DNA of 39,585 bases from JBAWAP01 sp049589355 (GTDB taxonomy: Bacteria > Chloroflexota > Anaerolineae > VGOG01): the NCBI GenBank assembly GCA_049589355.1, contig JBAWAP010000269.1:1-39585 (forward strand). Reading direction: 5' to 3'. The position numbers and the translations under genes were made by a program. The notes beneath the pieces were generated by a model, which was given only the letters and a program-made list of their open reading frames with translations, made no database searches and was not told the DNA's origin. Each line of letters starts with the position of its first letter. Within the stretch, counting starts at the first letter, position 1. Below are positions 23,789-31,809 of the stretch, one piece after another.

Positions 23789-24487
23789 GTGAAAGGGGAT
23801 GTATCACAGTTTAAGCAACAGGCCGCCTGGTACGCAGTAGATTTCGTGGAATCGGGGATGGTGGTAGGCCTGGGCCACGGCAGCACGACCATCTTCGCTG
23901 TGCACTGCATCGCCCAATTGCTGCACGAGGGCCAACTTCAGGACATCCTCGGCGTGCCATGCTCACTCCATGTCGAAGAAGACGCGCGGCAACTCGGCAT
24001 CCCGCTGACCACGTTGGACGAGCATCCCATCGTTGACCTGACGATTGACGGCGCGGATGAAGTTGACCCTAACCTGAACCTGATCAAGGGCGGCGGTGGG
24101 GCATTCCTGCGCGAAAAGATCGTCGCCCAGGCCAGCCGCCGCGAGATCATTGTGGTGGACGAGACCAAACTATCGTCCGCGCTGGGCACGCACTGGCCGG
24201 TGCCGGTGGAGGTGATCCCCTTTGGCTGGCGCTTGCAGGCCGCTTATCTGGAATCGCTGGGCGCGCAGCCAGTCCTGCGCCTGAATGAAGACGATACTCC
24301 ATTCAAGACCAATCAGGGCAACCTGATCCTGGATTGCCACTTTGGGCCGATCTCAGACCTAGCCCAACTGGCTGCCCGGCTGAGCGAACGGGCCGGCATC
24401 GTGGAACACGGGTTGTTCCTGGGGTTGGTGACGGACGTGATCGTTGCGGGTGATGAGGAAGTTCGTCATCTCAAACGTCAAATGTGA
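23789..24487 (+). CDS. rpiA: Ribose-5-phosphate isomerase A
   Basis: 232 aa from GTG 23789, eight bases after GAGGAG. GLGHGSTT (usually GLGTGST), DGADEVDPNLNLIKGGGGAFLREKI and VVDETKLS are RpiA signatures, including the catalytic Asp/Lys/Glu region. It interconverts ribulose-5-phosphate and ribose-5-phosphate. The gene ends KRQM-stop inside a palindromic repeat that also makes up the spacer before rpe. The neighbours are pentose-phosphate genes on the same strand. Confidence 0.95.
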   Translation: MKGDVSQFKQQAAWYAVDFVESGMVVGLGHGSTTIFAVHCIAQLLHEGQLQDILGVPCSLHVEEDARQLGIPLTTLDEHPIVDLTIDGADEVDPNLNLIKGGGGAFLREKIVAQASRREIIVVDETKLSSALGTHWPVPVEVIPFGWRLQAAYLESLGAQPVLRLNEDDTPFKTNQGNLILDCHFGPISDLAQLAARLSERAGIVEHGLFLGLVTDVIVAGDEEVRHLKRQM

Positions 24488-24521
24488 GCGATGATTGAGA
24501 CGCTTGACGTTTGACGTTTCA
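24471..24521. repeat. AAACGTC-word inverted repeat between rpiA and rpe
   Basis: AAACGTCAAATGTGAGCG pairs with CGCTTGACGTTTGACGTTT across a short loop, spanning the rpiA stop codon. The same AAACGTC words occur at 28086-28118, again at the end of a gene. Confidence 0.75.
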
Positions 24522-24535
24522 TGGAGGAGAACACG

Positions 24536-25192
24536 ATGGTCGCAATTGAAGCCTCTATCCTATCAGCCGATTTTGCGCGCCTGGGCGAGCAAGTCCGCGA
24601 GGCCGAAGCCGCCGGGGTTGACGGTATCCAGGTGGATGTGATGGACGGGTGCTTTGTGCCCGACATCACCTTCGGGCCGGGCGTGGTACAGGCGCTGCGC
24701 CCACTGGTGAGCGTGACGCTGGACGTGGACTTGATGATCGTCGAGCCAGAGCGGCACCTGGCAGCATTTGTGGACGCCGGGGCAGACCGCCTGATCGTGC
24801 ACTGGGAGACTTGCACGCATCCCCACCGCGTGTTGCGGTGTGTCCGAGATCTCGGCATTGACGTGGGGTTGGCGATCAGCCCTGGCACGTCCCTTAGCGC
24901 CCTAGAAGAATTGTTAGACTTGGTTGACCTGATCCAAGTGATGACAGTCAACCCAGGTTGGGGGGGGCAGGCGTTCATCCACAGCCAACTGGACAAGATT
25001 CGCCGTCTACGGCACATGCTGTACGTGCGCGAGTTGAATATACCCATCGCCGTGGACGGCGGGATAGATACAACCACTGCACCACTGGTAGTGAGCGCCG
25101 GAGCGACAGTGCTGGTGGCTGGATCGAGCATATACAACGGCAAGGCGTCGGTGGCCCAAAACGTGGCCGCGCTGCGCGCAAGTGTAATGTGA
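24536..25192 (+). CDS. rpe: Ribulose-phosphate 3-epimerase
   Basis: 218 aa. IEASILSADFARLGEQV, QVDVMDGCFVPDITFGP (metal-binding DVMDG), LDVDLMIVEP, VHWET, MTVNPGWGGQAFI and AVDGGID cover all active-site segments of the Rpe TIM barrel. It interconverts ribulose-5-phosphate and xylulose-5-phosphate. Start ATG 24536 follows GGAGGAG; an upstream ATG 24521 overlaps that box. With rpiA it completes the isomerase steps of the pentose phosphate pathway. Confidence 0.96.
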   Translation: MVAIEASILSADFARLGEQVREAEAAGVDGIQVDVMDGCFVPDITFGPGVVQALRPLVSVTLDVDLMIVEPERHLAAFVDAGADRLIVHWETCTHPHRVLRCVRDLGIDVGLAISPGTSLSALEELLDLVDLIQVMTVNPGWGGQAFIHSQLDKIRRLRHMLYVRELNIPIAVDGGIDTTTAPLVVSAGATVLVAGSSIYNGKASVAQNVAALRASVM

Positions 25193-25267
25193 CAAAACCG
25201 AAATCGTCATCGAATTCGAGCGCCCGCCGCACGTGATGTTTGATCTGCCGATCGCCCCTTCTTTGGC

Positions 25268-25372
25268 ATAGAGAGACTGCTGGTCAGGAAATCAGTAATC
25301 GGTGAGCAGGGAATCAGGCGGCCGCTATTGCGCTATCTGCTCACCTGGTTCCCTCGTTCCCTGATTCCCCAG
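25268..25372. repeat. Compound inverted repeat (GGTGAGCAG / GGGAATCAGG words)
   Basis: GGTGAGCAG pairs with CTGCTCACC, and GGGAATCAGG with CCTGATTCCC, within a ~100-bp gap element also containing AATCAGTAATCGG. The two pairings overlap, so alternative hairpins can form. It separates rpe from the following gene and may end transcripts. Confidence 0.65.
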
Positions 25373-25414
25373 TCTGATGGATATGGCGGCTGCCAGTCGG
25401 CTGAAGAGACAGGT

Positions 25415-26467
25415 ATGATGCCAAGCTCTAGCTTCTCACCGGGGACCATTACGCTCATGGGATCGGGGGAAATGTTGGCCTCCATGAGCAAGGTGCATAG
25501 CGCGGTGATGTCCAGGATCGCCGGGCCGGTGCGGGCTGTCTTCCTCGATACACCGGCCGGCTTTGAACTCAACGCCGATCAAATCTCGGCCAAGGCTGTC
25601 CGGTACTTCGAGAAGCGCTTCGACGTGAACCTCGCCGTTGCTTCGTTCAAAGCCGCTGCTGCTGTCACGCCGGCTGAGATAGAGGATGCCTTGGGCAAGC
25701 TCCAGCGTGCCAACTACATCTTTGCCGGCCCCGGCAGCCCGACCTACGCTATCCGCAATTGGAGTAATACGCCGATCTTGGAGGCTATGGCCCAGCGGCT
25801 GGCCAGTGGCGCGCACCTCGTTTTTGCCAGCGCTGCAGCCATCGCCATGGGATGTCATGCGCTGCCGGTGTATGAAATCTACAAGGTCGGTGAAGAGCCC
25901 CACTGGGTCAAGGGACTGAACCTGCTGGGGCCATACGGCCTTGAACTGGCCATCGTGACGCACTGGAACAATGCCGAGGGAGGCACTTACGATACCCGCT
26001 ACTGCTTCATGGGCGAGCCCCGGCTGAGAATTCTGGAGGAGAGCCTGCCCGATTCCGCCAGCATCCTGGGGATAGACGAGCATACGGCCTGCATCTTGGA
26101 CCTGAGCAAACGAGAGTGTCTTGTCATGGGCGTCGGCCAGGTTAACATCCGGCGCAGGGGCCGTGAGGTAACCCATGCAGCCGGCACGGTCTTTGAGCTA
26201 GATCAACTCAAGGGAGTCATCCCGGCCGAGGAGGCAGAGGAGATCCTGGCCGGGTTTGATTGGCCGGACGTGGTGGAGGATGAGGCGGCGAGTGTGGCTC
26301 TCTTCGTCGAACTCCTCGGCGAGGTCCGAGCACAGCTCCGTGCTGCCAAGCAATGGGCGCTGGCAGACCAGATTCGGCAGCGGCTGTCCGAGTTGGGAAT
26401 CATCCTGGAAGACGGCCCAACAGAGACGACCTGGAGAAGGGCTGACGCAGGCGACGATGGAACATGA
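25415..26467 (+). CDS. Peptidase S51/class I amidotransferase-like protein with CysS-like C-terminal tail
   Basis: 350 aa. Residues ~8-230 resemble the peptidase S51/cyanophycinase-like type 1 glutamine amidotransferase fold: ITLMGSGEM, VFLDTPAGFELNAD, YIFAGPGSPTYAI, and LVFASAAAIAMG at the nucleophile elbow, where Ser/Ala replaces a clear catalytic Cys. The last ~60 residues (LRAAKQWALADQIRQRLSEL, GIILEDGP, TTWRR) look like the C-terminal end of cysteinyl-tRNA synthetase, a possible source of misannotation; no tRNA synthetase core is present. The function is unknown. Its stop overlaps the next gene by 11 bases. Confidence 0.72.
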   Translation: MMPSSSFSPGTITLMGSGEMLASMSKVHSAVMSRIAGPVRAVFLDTPAGFELNADQISAKAVRYFEKRFDVNLAVASFKAAAAVTPAEIEDALGKLQRANYIFAGPGSPTYAIRNWSNTPILEAMAQRLASGAHLVFASAAAIAMGCHALPVYEIYKVGEEPHWVKGLNLLGPYGLELAIVTHWNNAEGGTYDTRYCFMGEPRLRILEESLPDSASILGIDEHTACILDLSKRECLVMGVGQVNIRRRGREVTHAAGTVFELDQLKGVIPAEEAEEILAGFDWPDVVEDEAASVALFVELLGEVRAQLRAAKQWALADQIRQRLSELGIILEDGPTETTWRRADAGDDGT

Positions 26468-27476
26468 GCTGGCGCGGGTGCTGAGTTACTATGACCTTGG
26501 CGAATTGAGGACCACCCGCCGCATCGAGCGCGGCTTTGTCAACGACAACTGGGTCGTGGAGACGGGCCGGGGGCGTTATTTCTTGAAGCGCCGACACCCA
26601 GACCTGCGCCGGCCTGACCTTATCCGTGTCCAACATGACCTAGTAGAGTGGCTCAGGCAAGCTGGCTTCCCGGCTCCAACTATCGTGCCTACCGTCAGCG
26701 GTGAGACTTTTTTGGTGCTGGACGGCGAGTTCTACGAGATCCACGAATACATTGAGGGCCAGCCCTATGACCACGACCGGCCTGCGCACTTTGACGAGGC
26801 GGCCCTGACGCTGGGTCGCTACCATACTCGCGTCAAAGGCTTTGCGCCTCAAGCCCTGCGCAATCTGGGCGAACTATACAGCCCGACGATCCTGAGCGGG
26901 AACCTGACCAAGCTGACCGAGGCCTGGGGGCTTGACCATGATCCCAGCCTAGCGCAGATCGTCGGGCAATTGGAAGTTCATGCCCTTGACTTGGCGGCTC
27001 GCTTCGCCGGACACGGTGCGCTGCCCCATCTGGTCATTCACGGCGACTACTATGCTGGCAACCTGCTGTTCGACGGCGATTGCATCGTCGGCGTCGTAGA
27101 CTATGACAAAGCCCGTTGGCAGCCGCGCGTCGTCGAGCTGGCCGAGGCCTTGATCTACTTTGCCTCGCCCCGGCCGGGCCATCTGAAACACCTGGTCTAT
27201 CCCGGTTTTCTCGACTGGGAGCCGTTCACTCGCTTCTTGCACAGCTATGCCTGTGTCATTGTCCCGGACGAGAACGAGGTGCGCGCCCTGGCAGACTACG
27301 TCCGTTGCATCTGGCTGTCCATTTCGCTCCAACGTCTGCTGGAAAAGGGGCCTCGCCCGGCCGAAGCCCTGGAGGCCCTGCGAGAAGTGCTAGCTTTGGG
27401 CGATTGGGCCAAAGCTAACACGCGCCGAATGGTCAGGGCCAATCACGCGGCGATACGTGGGCATCTGTCTTGGTAA
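26457..27476 (+). CDS. APH/choline-kinase-like phosphotransferase
   Basis: 339 aa from ATG 26457, overlapping the previous stop. GFVNDNWVVETGRGRYFLKRR is the N-lobe with the ATP-anchoring Lys, EIHEYIEG the hinge, HGDYYAGNLLF the catalytic HxDxxxxN loop, and VDYDKA the metal-binding Asp in place of DFG. The family includes aminoglycoside, homoserine and choline kinases. In this sugar-metabolism context a sugar or small-alcohol kinase is plausible; resistance is not indicated. The HAD gene follows after nine bases. Confidence 0.85.
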   Translation: MEHELARVLSYYDLGELRTTRRIERGFVNDNWVVETGRGRYFLKRRHPDLRRPDLIRVQHDLVEWLRQAGFPAPTIVPTVSGETFLVLDGEFYEIHEYIEGQPYDHDRPAHFDEAALTLGRYHTRVKGFAPQALRNLGELYSPTILSGNLTKLTEAWGLDHDPSLAQIVGQLEVHALDLAARFAGHGALPHLVIHGDYYAGNLLFDGDCIVGVVDYDKARWQPRVVELAEALIYFASPRPGHLKHLVYPGFLDWEPFTRFLHSYACVIVPDENEVRALADYVRCIWLSISLQRLLEKGPRPAEALEALREVLALGDWAKANTRRMVRANHAAIRGHLSW

Positions 27477-27485
27477 GGATTATCC

Positions 27486-28118
27486 ATGATCAGGGCTATC
27501 ATCTTTGACTTTGGACGGGTCATCTCGGCCCCCAAGCCAGCCTCCCTCTTTCGGAGCTACGAGGAGGATCTCGAACTGGCCCCCGACACGCTTAACCGCA
27601 TCATGTTCGGCAGCGAGGCCTGGCAGGGGGTGCTGGTCGGCCGCAAAACGGCCGATGGCTATTGGCGTGAGATCGGACCCGCGCTTGGACTGTATACCAC
27701 TGATGAAATTGACGCCTTCCGCCGCCGCTACCACGCCGACGAAGCGATCAACACTGACGTTGTCGAGCTGATACGTCGGCTGCACGGACGTTACAAGCTG
27801 GCCGTCCTGTCCAACTCGCCGCCGGGCCTGGCCCGATGGCTGGCCGATTGGGAGATCCTCGATCTGTTCGACGTCGTCGTCTGCTCCGGCGACGAGGGCA
27901 TCACCAAGCCCGACCCGACCGTCTTTGAGCTGGCGCTGGAGCGGCTTGACGTTGCGCCCGAAGAAGCGGTCTTTATTGACGATTACCCTGGCCACGTGGA
28001 GGCCGCTCAATCACTGGGCCTACATGGGATACTCTTTGCGACCGCCGAGGCATTGGCAGGCGAGTTGAATGACTTGCTCGCCGAGCGTCAAACGTCAGGA
28101 GTCAAACGTCAAACGTGA
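27486..28118 (+). CDS. HAD-superfamily hydrolase
   Basis: 210 aa. Motif I is FDFGRVIS, i.e. DxG instead of DxD, as in the YihX/epoxide-hydrolase-N-like subgroup. LAVLSNS is motif II, KPDPTVFELAL motif III, and VFIDDYPGHVEAA motif IV. It is probably a sugar-phosphate phosphatase, but the missing second Asp leaves activity open. The last residues (ERQTSGVKRQT) are encoded by an AAACGTC-word repeat, so the natural C-terminus was probably replaced. Nine bases separate it from the APH-type kinase gene. Confidence 0.88.
   Translation: MIRAIIFDFGRVISAPKPASLFRSYEEDLELAPDTLNRIMFGSEAWQGVLVGRKTADGYWREIGPALGLYTTDEIDAFRRRYHADEAINTDVVELIRRLHGRYKLAVLSNSPPGLARWLADWEILDLFDVVVCSGDEGITKPDPTVFELALERLDVAPEEAVFIDDYPGHVEAAQSLGLHGILFATAEALAGELNDLLAERQTSGVKRQT
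28084..28118. repeat. AAACGTC-word repeat at HAD gene end
   Basis: Three to four copies of TCAAACGTCA-type words run into the HAD stop codon. It is the same family as the 24471-24521 element, and in both cases the gene ends KRQ-x-stop. Confidence 0.7.
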
Positions 28119-28165
28119 ACGCAGTTACAATTCAGAAAACCTAAAAACCGAAAGGAGGACCGAAT

Positions 28166-29545
28166 ATGAAACGCTCAGTGCTAGTACCCAACATTCTTTT
28201 CGTGGTGATATTGTTGCTTTCCGCCTGTGCTCAGCCGACACCGGTGGTCATTGAGAAAGAGGTGCCGGTTGAAGTCACAAAGGTCGTCGAAAAGGTGGTC
28301 ACCGCCACGCCGGAGCCCACCCAGCCGCCTCCTGAAGGGGCCAAGACGATCCTGCGCGTGGGCACCGGCGACAGCGGCGAGGGCTTGAACCCCCACCAGG
28401 AGATCATCGCCAGATTCGAGGACGATAATCCTGACATCCTGGTCCAGCTTGAGGCGGTGGCTGGGCGAGATTACTACACCCGCCTGTTGACCCAGATCGC
28501 CGCCGGCGATGCGCCGGACATCATGCAGATCGGCGATGACGCCGTTCCCATGTTCGTGGGCAAGGGCGCTTTTTTGCCACTGGATGATTTCATCACCGGC
28601 GACTACCCGCTGGACACCAGCATCTACCTGCCAGGTGTCCTCGAGCCTGGGCAGTGGGAGGGCAAGCAGTGGCTGTTGGCCAAGGACTTCACCCCTCTGG
28701 GGGTCTACTACAACAAGAAAATCTTCGACGAGTACAAAGTAGACTACCCACAGGATGGTTGGACCTGGGACGACCTGCTGAAGACGGCCCAGGCCCTGAC
28801 CAAGGATACCGACGGTGACGGCAAGACCGACATCTGGGGCGTCCAACTGACGGCCAACTGGACCACCGGTTTCGAGTACTGGATCGCCGCGGCTGGCGGC
28901 CGCCTCATCAGCGAGGATGGCAAGAAGTTCGTCGGCTACATGGACTCGCCGGAGACCATCGAGGCTGTCCAGTTCTTCACCGACCTGTACAACGTGCACA
29001 AGGTCGCCCCGTCGCCAGCGGACTTCGCACTTTGGGCGGGCGGCAACGCCGAGTTCGACAACGGCAGGGCCGCCATGCGTATCTTTGGGCGCTGGCCCCA
29101 GGCCGGCTACAAGACGAACCCCAACGTGGATCTAGGCGTGGTTGGCGTACCGGCCGGCAAGGAGCGGGCTAACATCCTCTTTTGGGGCGGCTTTGGCATC
29201 TTCAGTGGGACGAAACATCCGGAAGCGGCCTGGCGCTTCCTGAGCTACTACGTCGGTGAGCAGGGTTCCCAGGTGTGGAAGGACTGGGCCATCCCGCCGG
29301 TGGCTTCGGTGGCCGACGAGGCGGGCCTGACCGAGGATCCCATCGAGGGCGTCTGGATCAGCGAGTTGGACCACCTGGCGCCTCGGGCCTACGTCTTTAC
29401 CCCCTACTGGGGCGAGACCGCCGATCCGGCCCTGCGCAAGGCCCTGGAAACGGTTCTCATTGACCCGGAAGCCGACGTGGCAGCGGTGATGCAGCGGGCA
29501 GCCCAAGAGGCTCAAGCTGCCCTGGACGAGAAGCTGGTGGAGTAG
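28166..29545 (+). CDS. Carbohydrate ABC transporter substrate-binding lipoprotein
   Basis: 459 aa. Lipobox LLSAC at about residues 17-21 is followed by the linker VVIEKEVPVEVTKVVEKVV, common in Chloroflexota solute-binding proteins. The mature domain is of the extracellular family 1 (sugar) type: PHQEIIARFEDDNPDI, DYYTRLLTQIAAGDAPDI, GVYYNKKIFDEYKVDYP and DTDGDGKTDIWG, a calcium-loop-like insert. It captures an oligosaccharide or sugar for the two permeases downstream; no ATPase gene (msmX-like) lies in the window. AAAGGAGG precedes ATG 28166. A strong hairpin separates it from the permeases. Confidence 0.94.
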   Translation: MKRSVLVPNILFVVILLLSACAQPTPVVIEKEVPVEVTKVVEKVVTATPEPTQPPPEGAKTILRVGTGDSGEGLNPHQEIIARFEDDNPDILVQLEAVAGRDYYTRLLTQIAAGDAPDIMQIGDDAVPMFVGKGAFLPLDDFITGDYPLDTSIYLPGVLEPGQWEGKQWLLAKDFTPLGVYYNKKIFDEYKVDYPQDGWTWDDLLKTAQALTKDTDGDGKTDIWGVQLTANWTTGFEYWIAAAGGRLISEDGKKFVGYMDSPETIEAVQFFTDLYNVHKVAPSPADFALWAGGNAEFDNGRAAMRIFGRWPQAGYKTNPNVDLGVVGVPAGKERANILFWGGFGIFSGTKHPEAAWRFLSYYVGEQGSQVWKDWAIPPVASVADEAGLTEDPIEGVWISELDHLAPRAYVFTPYWGETADPALRKALETVLIDPEADVAAVMQRAAQEAQAALDEKLVE

Positions 29546-29587
29546 TCAACGAGTAACGAGGTGGCGAGTTAACGAGTCAGGCTCTGA

Positions 29588-29620
29588 GACCCTTGGGGTT
29601 TTGTCAAAACCCCAAGGGTC
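29588..29620 (+). repeat. Perfect 15-bp hairpin between binding protein and permease genes
   Basis: GACCCTTGGGGTTTT (29588-29602) and AAAACCCCAAGGGTC (29606-29620) are exact complements around a 3-base loop. There is no long T-run after it, so it may slow or stabilise the transcript and reduce permease expression relative to the binding protein. It also resembles a dispersed repeat. AACGAG words precede it. Confidence 0.75.
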
Positions 29621-29660
29621 TTAAACTCACCCCTTCCCAGAAACAAGTGGAGTGTCTAGC

Positions 29661-30593
29661 ATGGCGACCCACATCAGGGCCATCATCCCTCGCCGACCAC
29701 GGCAGGGCACCCTGGCGAGGCACGAAACCATTGCCTTCTATCTGTGCATCTCCCCGTGGCTGTTGGGCTTTCTGCTCTTCGTTCTGGGGCCGATGGTGGC
29801 TTCTCTGTTCATCAGTTTCGCCCACTGGGATCTCCTCAGCCCAGCCAAGTTCGTTGGCCTGCAGAACTATCAGAAGATGTTCAGCCGCGACCCCCTCTTC
29901 TGGCAGTCGCTCAAAGTGACGGCCATCTACACCAGTGCCTATGTCCCGATTGAGCTGATAGGAGGACTCGTATTGGCCCTGATCATGAGCCAGAAGCTGC
30001 GGTTTGTCGGCGTGTTCCGCACCATCTACTATCTGCCTTCGGTGCTGCCCGGTGTGGCCTTTGTCGTCCTCTGGATGTGGATCCTGCATCCTGACGTGGG
30101 GCTGGTCAATACCTTGCTTTCCTACGTGGGCATCGAGGGACCGCGCTGGCTGGCCGACCCTGACTGGGCCTTGCCTGCCCTGCTGATGATGAGCCTGTGG
30201 GGGCTGGGCCGGAGCATGGTCATCTACCTGGCCAGCCTGAAAGGTATCCCCCAGCACCTTTACGAGGCTGCGGCCATTGATGGGGCAGGTGCCTGGCAGG
30301 CGTTTTGGAAGATCACCCTACCCATGTTGACGCCCACCATCTTCTTCAACCTGGTGCTCAGCGTCATCAGCACCTTTCAGACCTTCACCAGCGCTTTCGT
30401 GGCCACCGATGGCGGCCCTCTTGACGCCACCCTGTTCTACGTCCTATACCTCTTCCGCCAGGCCTTCCAATACTTCAACATGGGGTATGCCTCAGCCCTG
30501 GCCTGGGTTCTATTCGTGATCATCTTCGTCTTCACTCTGCTGATTGTCCGCTCCTCTGGCCGCTGGGTCTACTACGAAGGGGAAAGAAGGTAA
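29661..30593 (+). CDS. Sugar ABC transporter permease (MalF/UgpA type)
   Basis: 310 aa, six transmembrane helices in the MalF-like pattern. The EAA loop reads YEAAAIDGAGAWQAFWKITLP, the site that docks the ATPase. PRWLADP resembles sugar-permease periplasmic loops. The start is ATG 29661, ten bases after GGAG; GTG 29652 is too close to that box. The second permease gene begins five bases after its stop. Together with the binding protein it forms an importer lacking its own ATPase gene here. Confidence 0.94.
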   Translation: MATHIRAIIPRRPRQGTLARHETIAFYLCISPWLLGFLLFVLGPMVASLFISFAHWDLLSPAKFVGLQNYQKMFSRDPLFWQSLKVTAIYTSAYVPIELIGGLVLALIMSQKLRFVGVFRTIYYLPSVLPGVAFVVLWMWILHPDVGLVNTLLSYVGIEGPRWLADPDWALPALLMMSLWGLGRSMVIYLASLKGIPQHLYEAAAIDGAGAWQAFWKITLPMLTPTIFFNLVLSVISTFQTFTSAFVATDGGPLDATLFYVLYLFRQAFQYFNMGYASALAWVLFVIIFVFTLLIVRSSGRWVYYEGERR

Positions 30594-30598
30594 GCGGC

Positions 30599-31483
30599 AT
30601 GGCCGAACACCGTGTCATCATCTCCAGTCAGAGACCAGGCTTCTGGACCTCGCGTCGGACTCGCCGATGGCTGCAAGCCGGGCTTGGCTACCTGCTGGCA
30701 GGGATAGGGGCCGTCTTGTTCCTGCTGCCTCTGTTCTGGATGATTTCCTCCTCGCTGAAGCCCAACTACCAGGTCCTGGAGTTTCCACCCCGCTGGCTTC
30801 CCGATCCCATCCGATGGTCTAACTATCGGGAGGCGTTGACCTACGTCCCCTTTGGCCGCTACGCCATCAACACGCTGTTCATTGCAGTGATGACCATCGT
30901 CGGACACGTGCTGTCGTGCACAGTGGTGGCTTATGGCTTTGCCCGACTGCGGGCTCCGGGGAAGAACTATCTCTTTCTGGTGTTACTTGCCACCATGATG
31001 CTTCCCTACCCAGTGACGATGATCCCCATCTACGTCGGGTTCAAAACAGTGGGCTGGGTCAACACTTTCCTGCCCCTCGTCGTGCCCGCTTTCTTCGGCA
31101 GCCCGTTCTACATCTTCTTGCTGCGCCAGTTCTTCCTGACCATCCCGCCCGAGATGGAAGACGCAGCCCGCATTGACGGAGCCAACATATTGCAGATTAT
31201 CTGGCACATCATCGTGCCCATCTCCAAGCCAGCTCTGGCCACAGTGGCCATCTTCACCTTCCAGGCAGCCTGGAATGATTTTCTACCACCGCTGATCTAT
31301 CTCCATGACCAGTCCAAGTACACCATCTCTTTGGGGCTCAGCTTCTTCCGCAGCAACTACGATATTAGATGGAGCTATCTGATGGCGGCCTCTCTAGCTA
31401 CAATGCTGCCTGTGATCATCGTTTTTTTCCTGGCGCAGCGATTGTTCATCGAGGGCATCACCTTGACGGGGATGAAAGGCTAG
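30599..31483 (+). CDS. Sugar ABC transporter permease (MalG/UgpE type)
   Basis: 294 aa with six predicted helices. The EAA motif MEDAARIDGANILQIIWHII is followed by the usual MalG-type C-terminus ending QRLFIEGITLTGMKG. SLKPNYQVLEFPP is the common early periplasmic segment. It pairs with the upstream MalF-type permease. ATG 30599 overlaps no other gene and follows a modest GAAGG box. Confidence 0.95.
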   Translation: MAEHRVIISSQRPGFWTSRRTRRWLQAGLGYLLAGIGAVLFLLPLFWMISSSLKPNYQVLEFPPRWLPDPIRWSNYREALTYVPFGRYAINTLFIAVMTIVGHVLSCTVVAYGFARLRAPGKNYLFLVLLATMMLPYPVTMIPIYVGFKTVGWVNTFLPLVVPAFFGSPFYIFLLRQFFLTIPPEMEDAARIDGANILQIIWHIIVPISKPALATVAIFTFQAAWNDFLPPLIYLHDQSKYTISLGLSFFRSNYDIRWSYLMAASLATMLPVIIVFFLAQRLFIEGITLTGMKG

Positions 31484-31551
31484 ATATCTGGCTTCTTGTC
31501 TGTCTGCTATGCGCGGCAAGAAGTTTTAACCAAAGCTTCACCGAAATCCCG

Positions 31552-31580
31552 TTGACAACACGGCGTAGATGTGGTATTAT
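31552..31580 (+). promoter_or_regulatory. Near-consensus sigma70 promoter
   Basis: TTGACA (31552-31557) and TATTAT (31575-31580) with 17-bp spacing is the best canonical promoter in the window. It precedes a ~125-nt leader ending in a terminator and then the PEMT/ICMT-like gene. Confidence 0.75.
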
Positions 31581-31586
31581 ATTCAT

Positions 31587-31716
31587 GGAGATAGTGTGCA
31601 TACTTATCGCCCGATCAGGCAGCCTCTGCTAGTGTCTACTGGTTGACGAATACACCACTGCACTAGATACCAGCCAAGGGTGCCCTTCCGGGCCACTTGA
31701 GGCTGGTGTTTGTTTT
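31587..31716 (+). ncRNA. Structured leader RNA / candidate attenuator
   Basis: From the predicted start (~31587) to the terminator the leader can form CTAGTG/CACTAG with an inner GTGT/ACAC stem. CTGGT at ~31639-31643 is complementary to ACCAG at 31669-31673, the 5' side of the terminator stem, so an antiterminator and the terminator are mutually exclusive. I recognise no known riboswitch or T-box. It could be a metabolite, ion or protein-controlled attenuator, or a small RNA that simply ends here. The gene-free stretch 31484-31809 otherwise holds nothing recognisable. Confidence 0.5.
31669..31716 (+). terminator. Intrinsic terminator ending the leader RNA
   Basis: ACCAGCC (31669-31675) pairs with GGCTGGT (31701-31707), with an inner imperfect stem of AAG/CTT and GCCC/GGGC, followed by GTTTGTTTT (31708-31716). 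It lies ~95 bp before the next start codon. Confidence 0.75.
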
Positions 31717-31809
31717 GACCCATCAACATTGAGGCCAAGGTCAGGATTTCCCTGTATCGAACATTACGCCAACATCACCGACCGCCTCTGGGTAAGGACT
31801 CAATTCGGA

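Noticed and set aside
25193..25267. Coding remnant after rpe (frame with IVIEFERPPHVMFDLP)
   Set aside because: Too short, no start codon and no recognisable family.
31585..31632. 15-codon leader peptide ORF (MEIVCILIARSGSLC)
   Set aside because: The ATG coincides with the predicted transcription start, has no ribosome site and shows no run of regulatory codons.
31587..31716. T-box or other named riboswitch
   Set aside because: AAGGGTGCCC only faintly recalls the T-box bulge; no AGGGTGGNACCGCG, specifier loop or tRNA-synthetase/amino-acid gene downstream.
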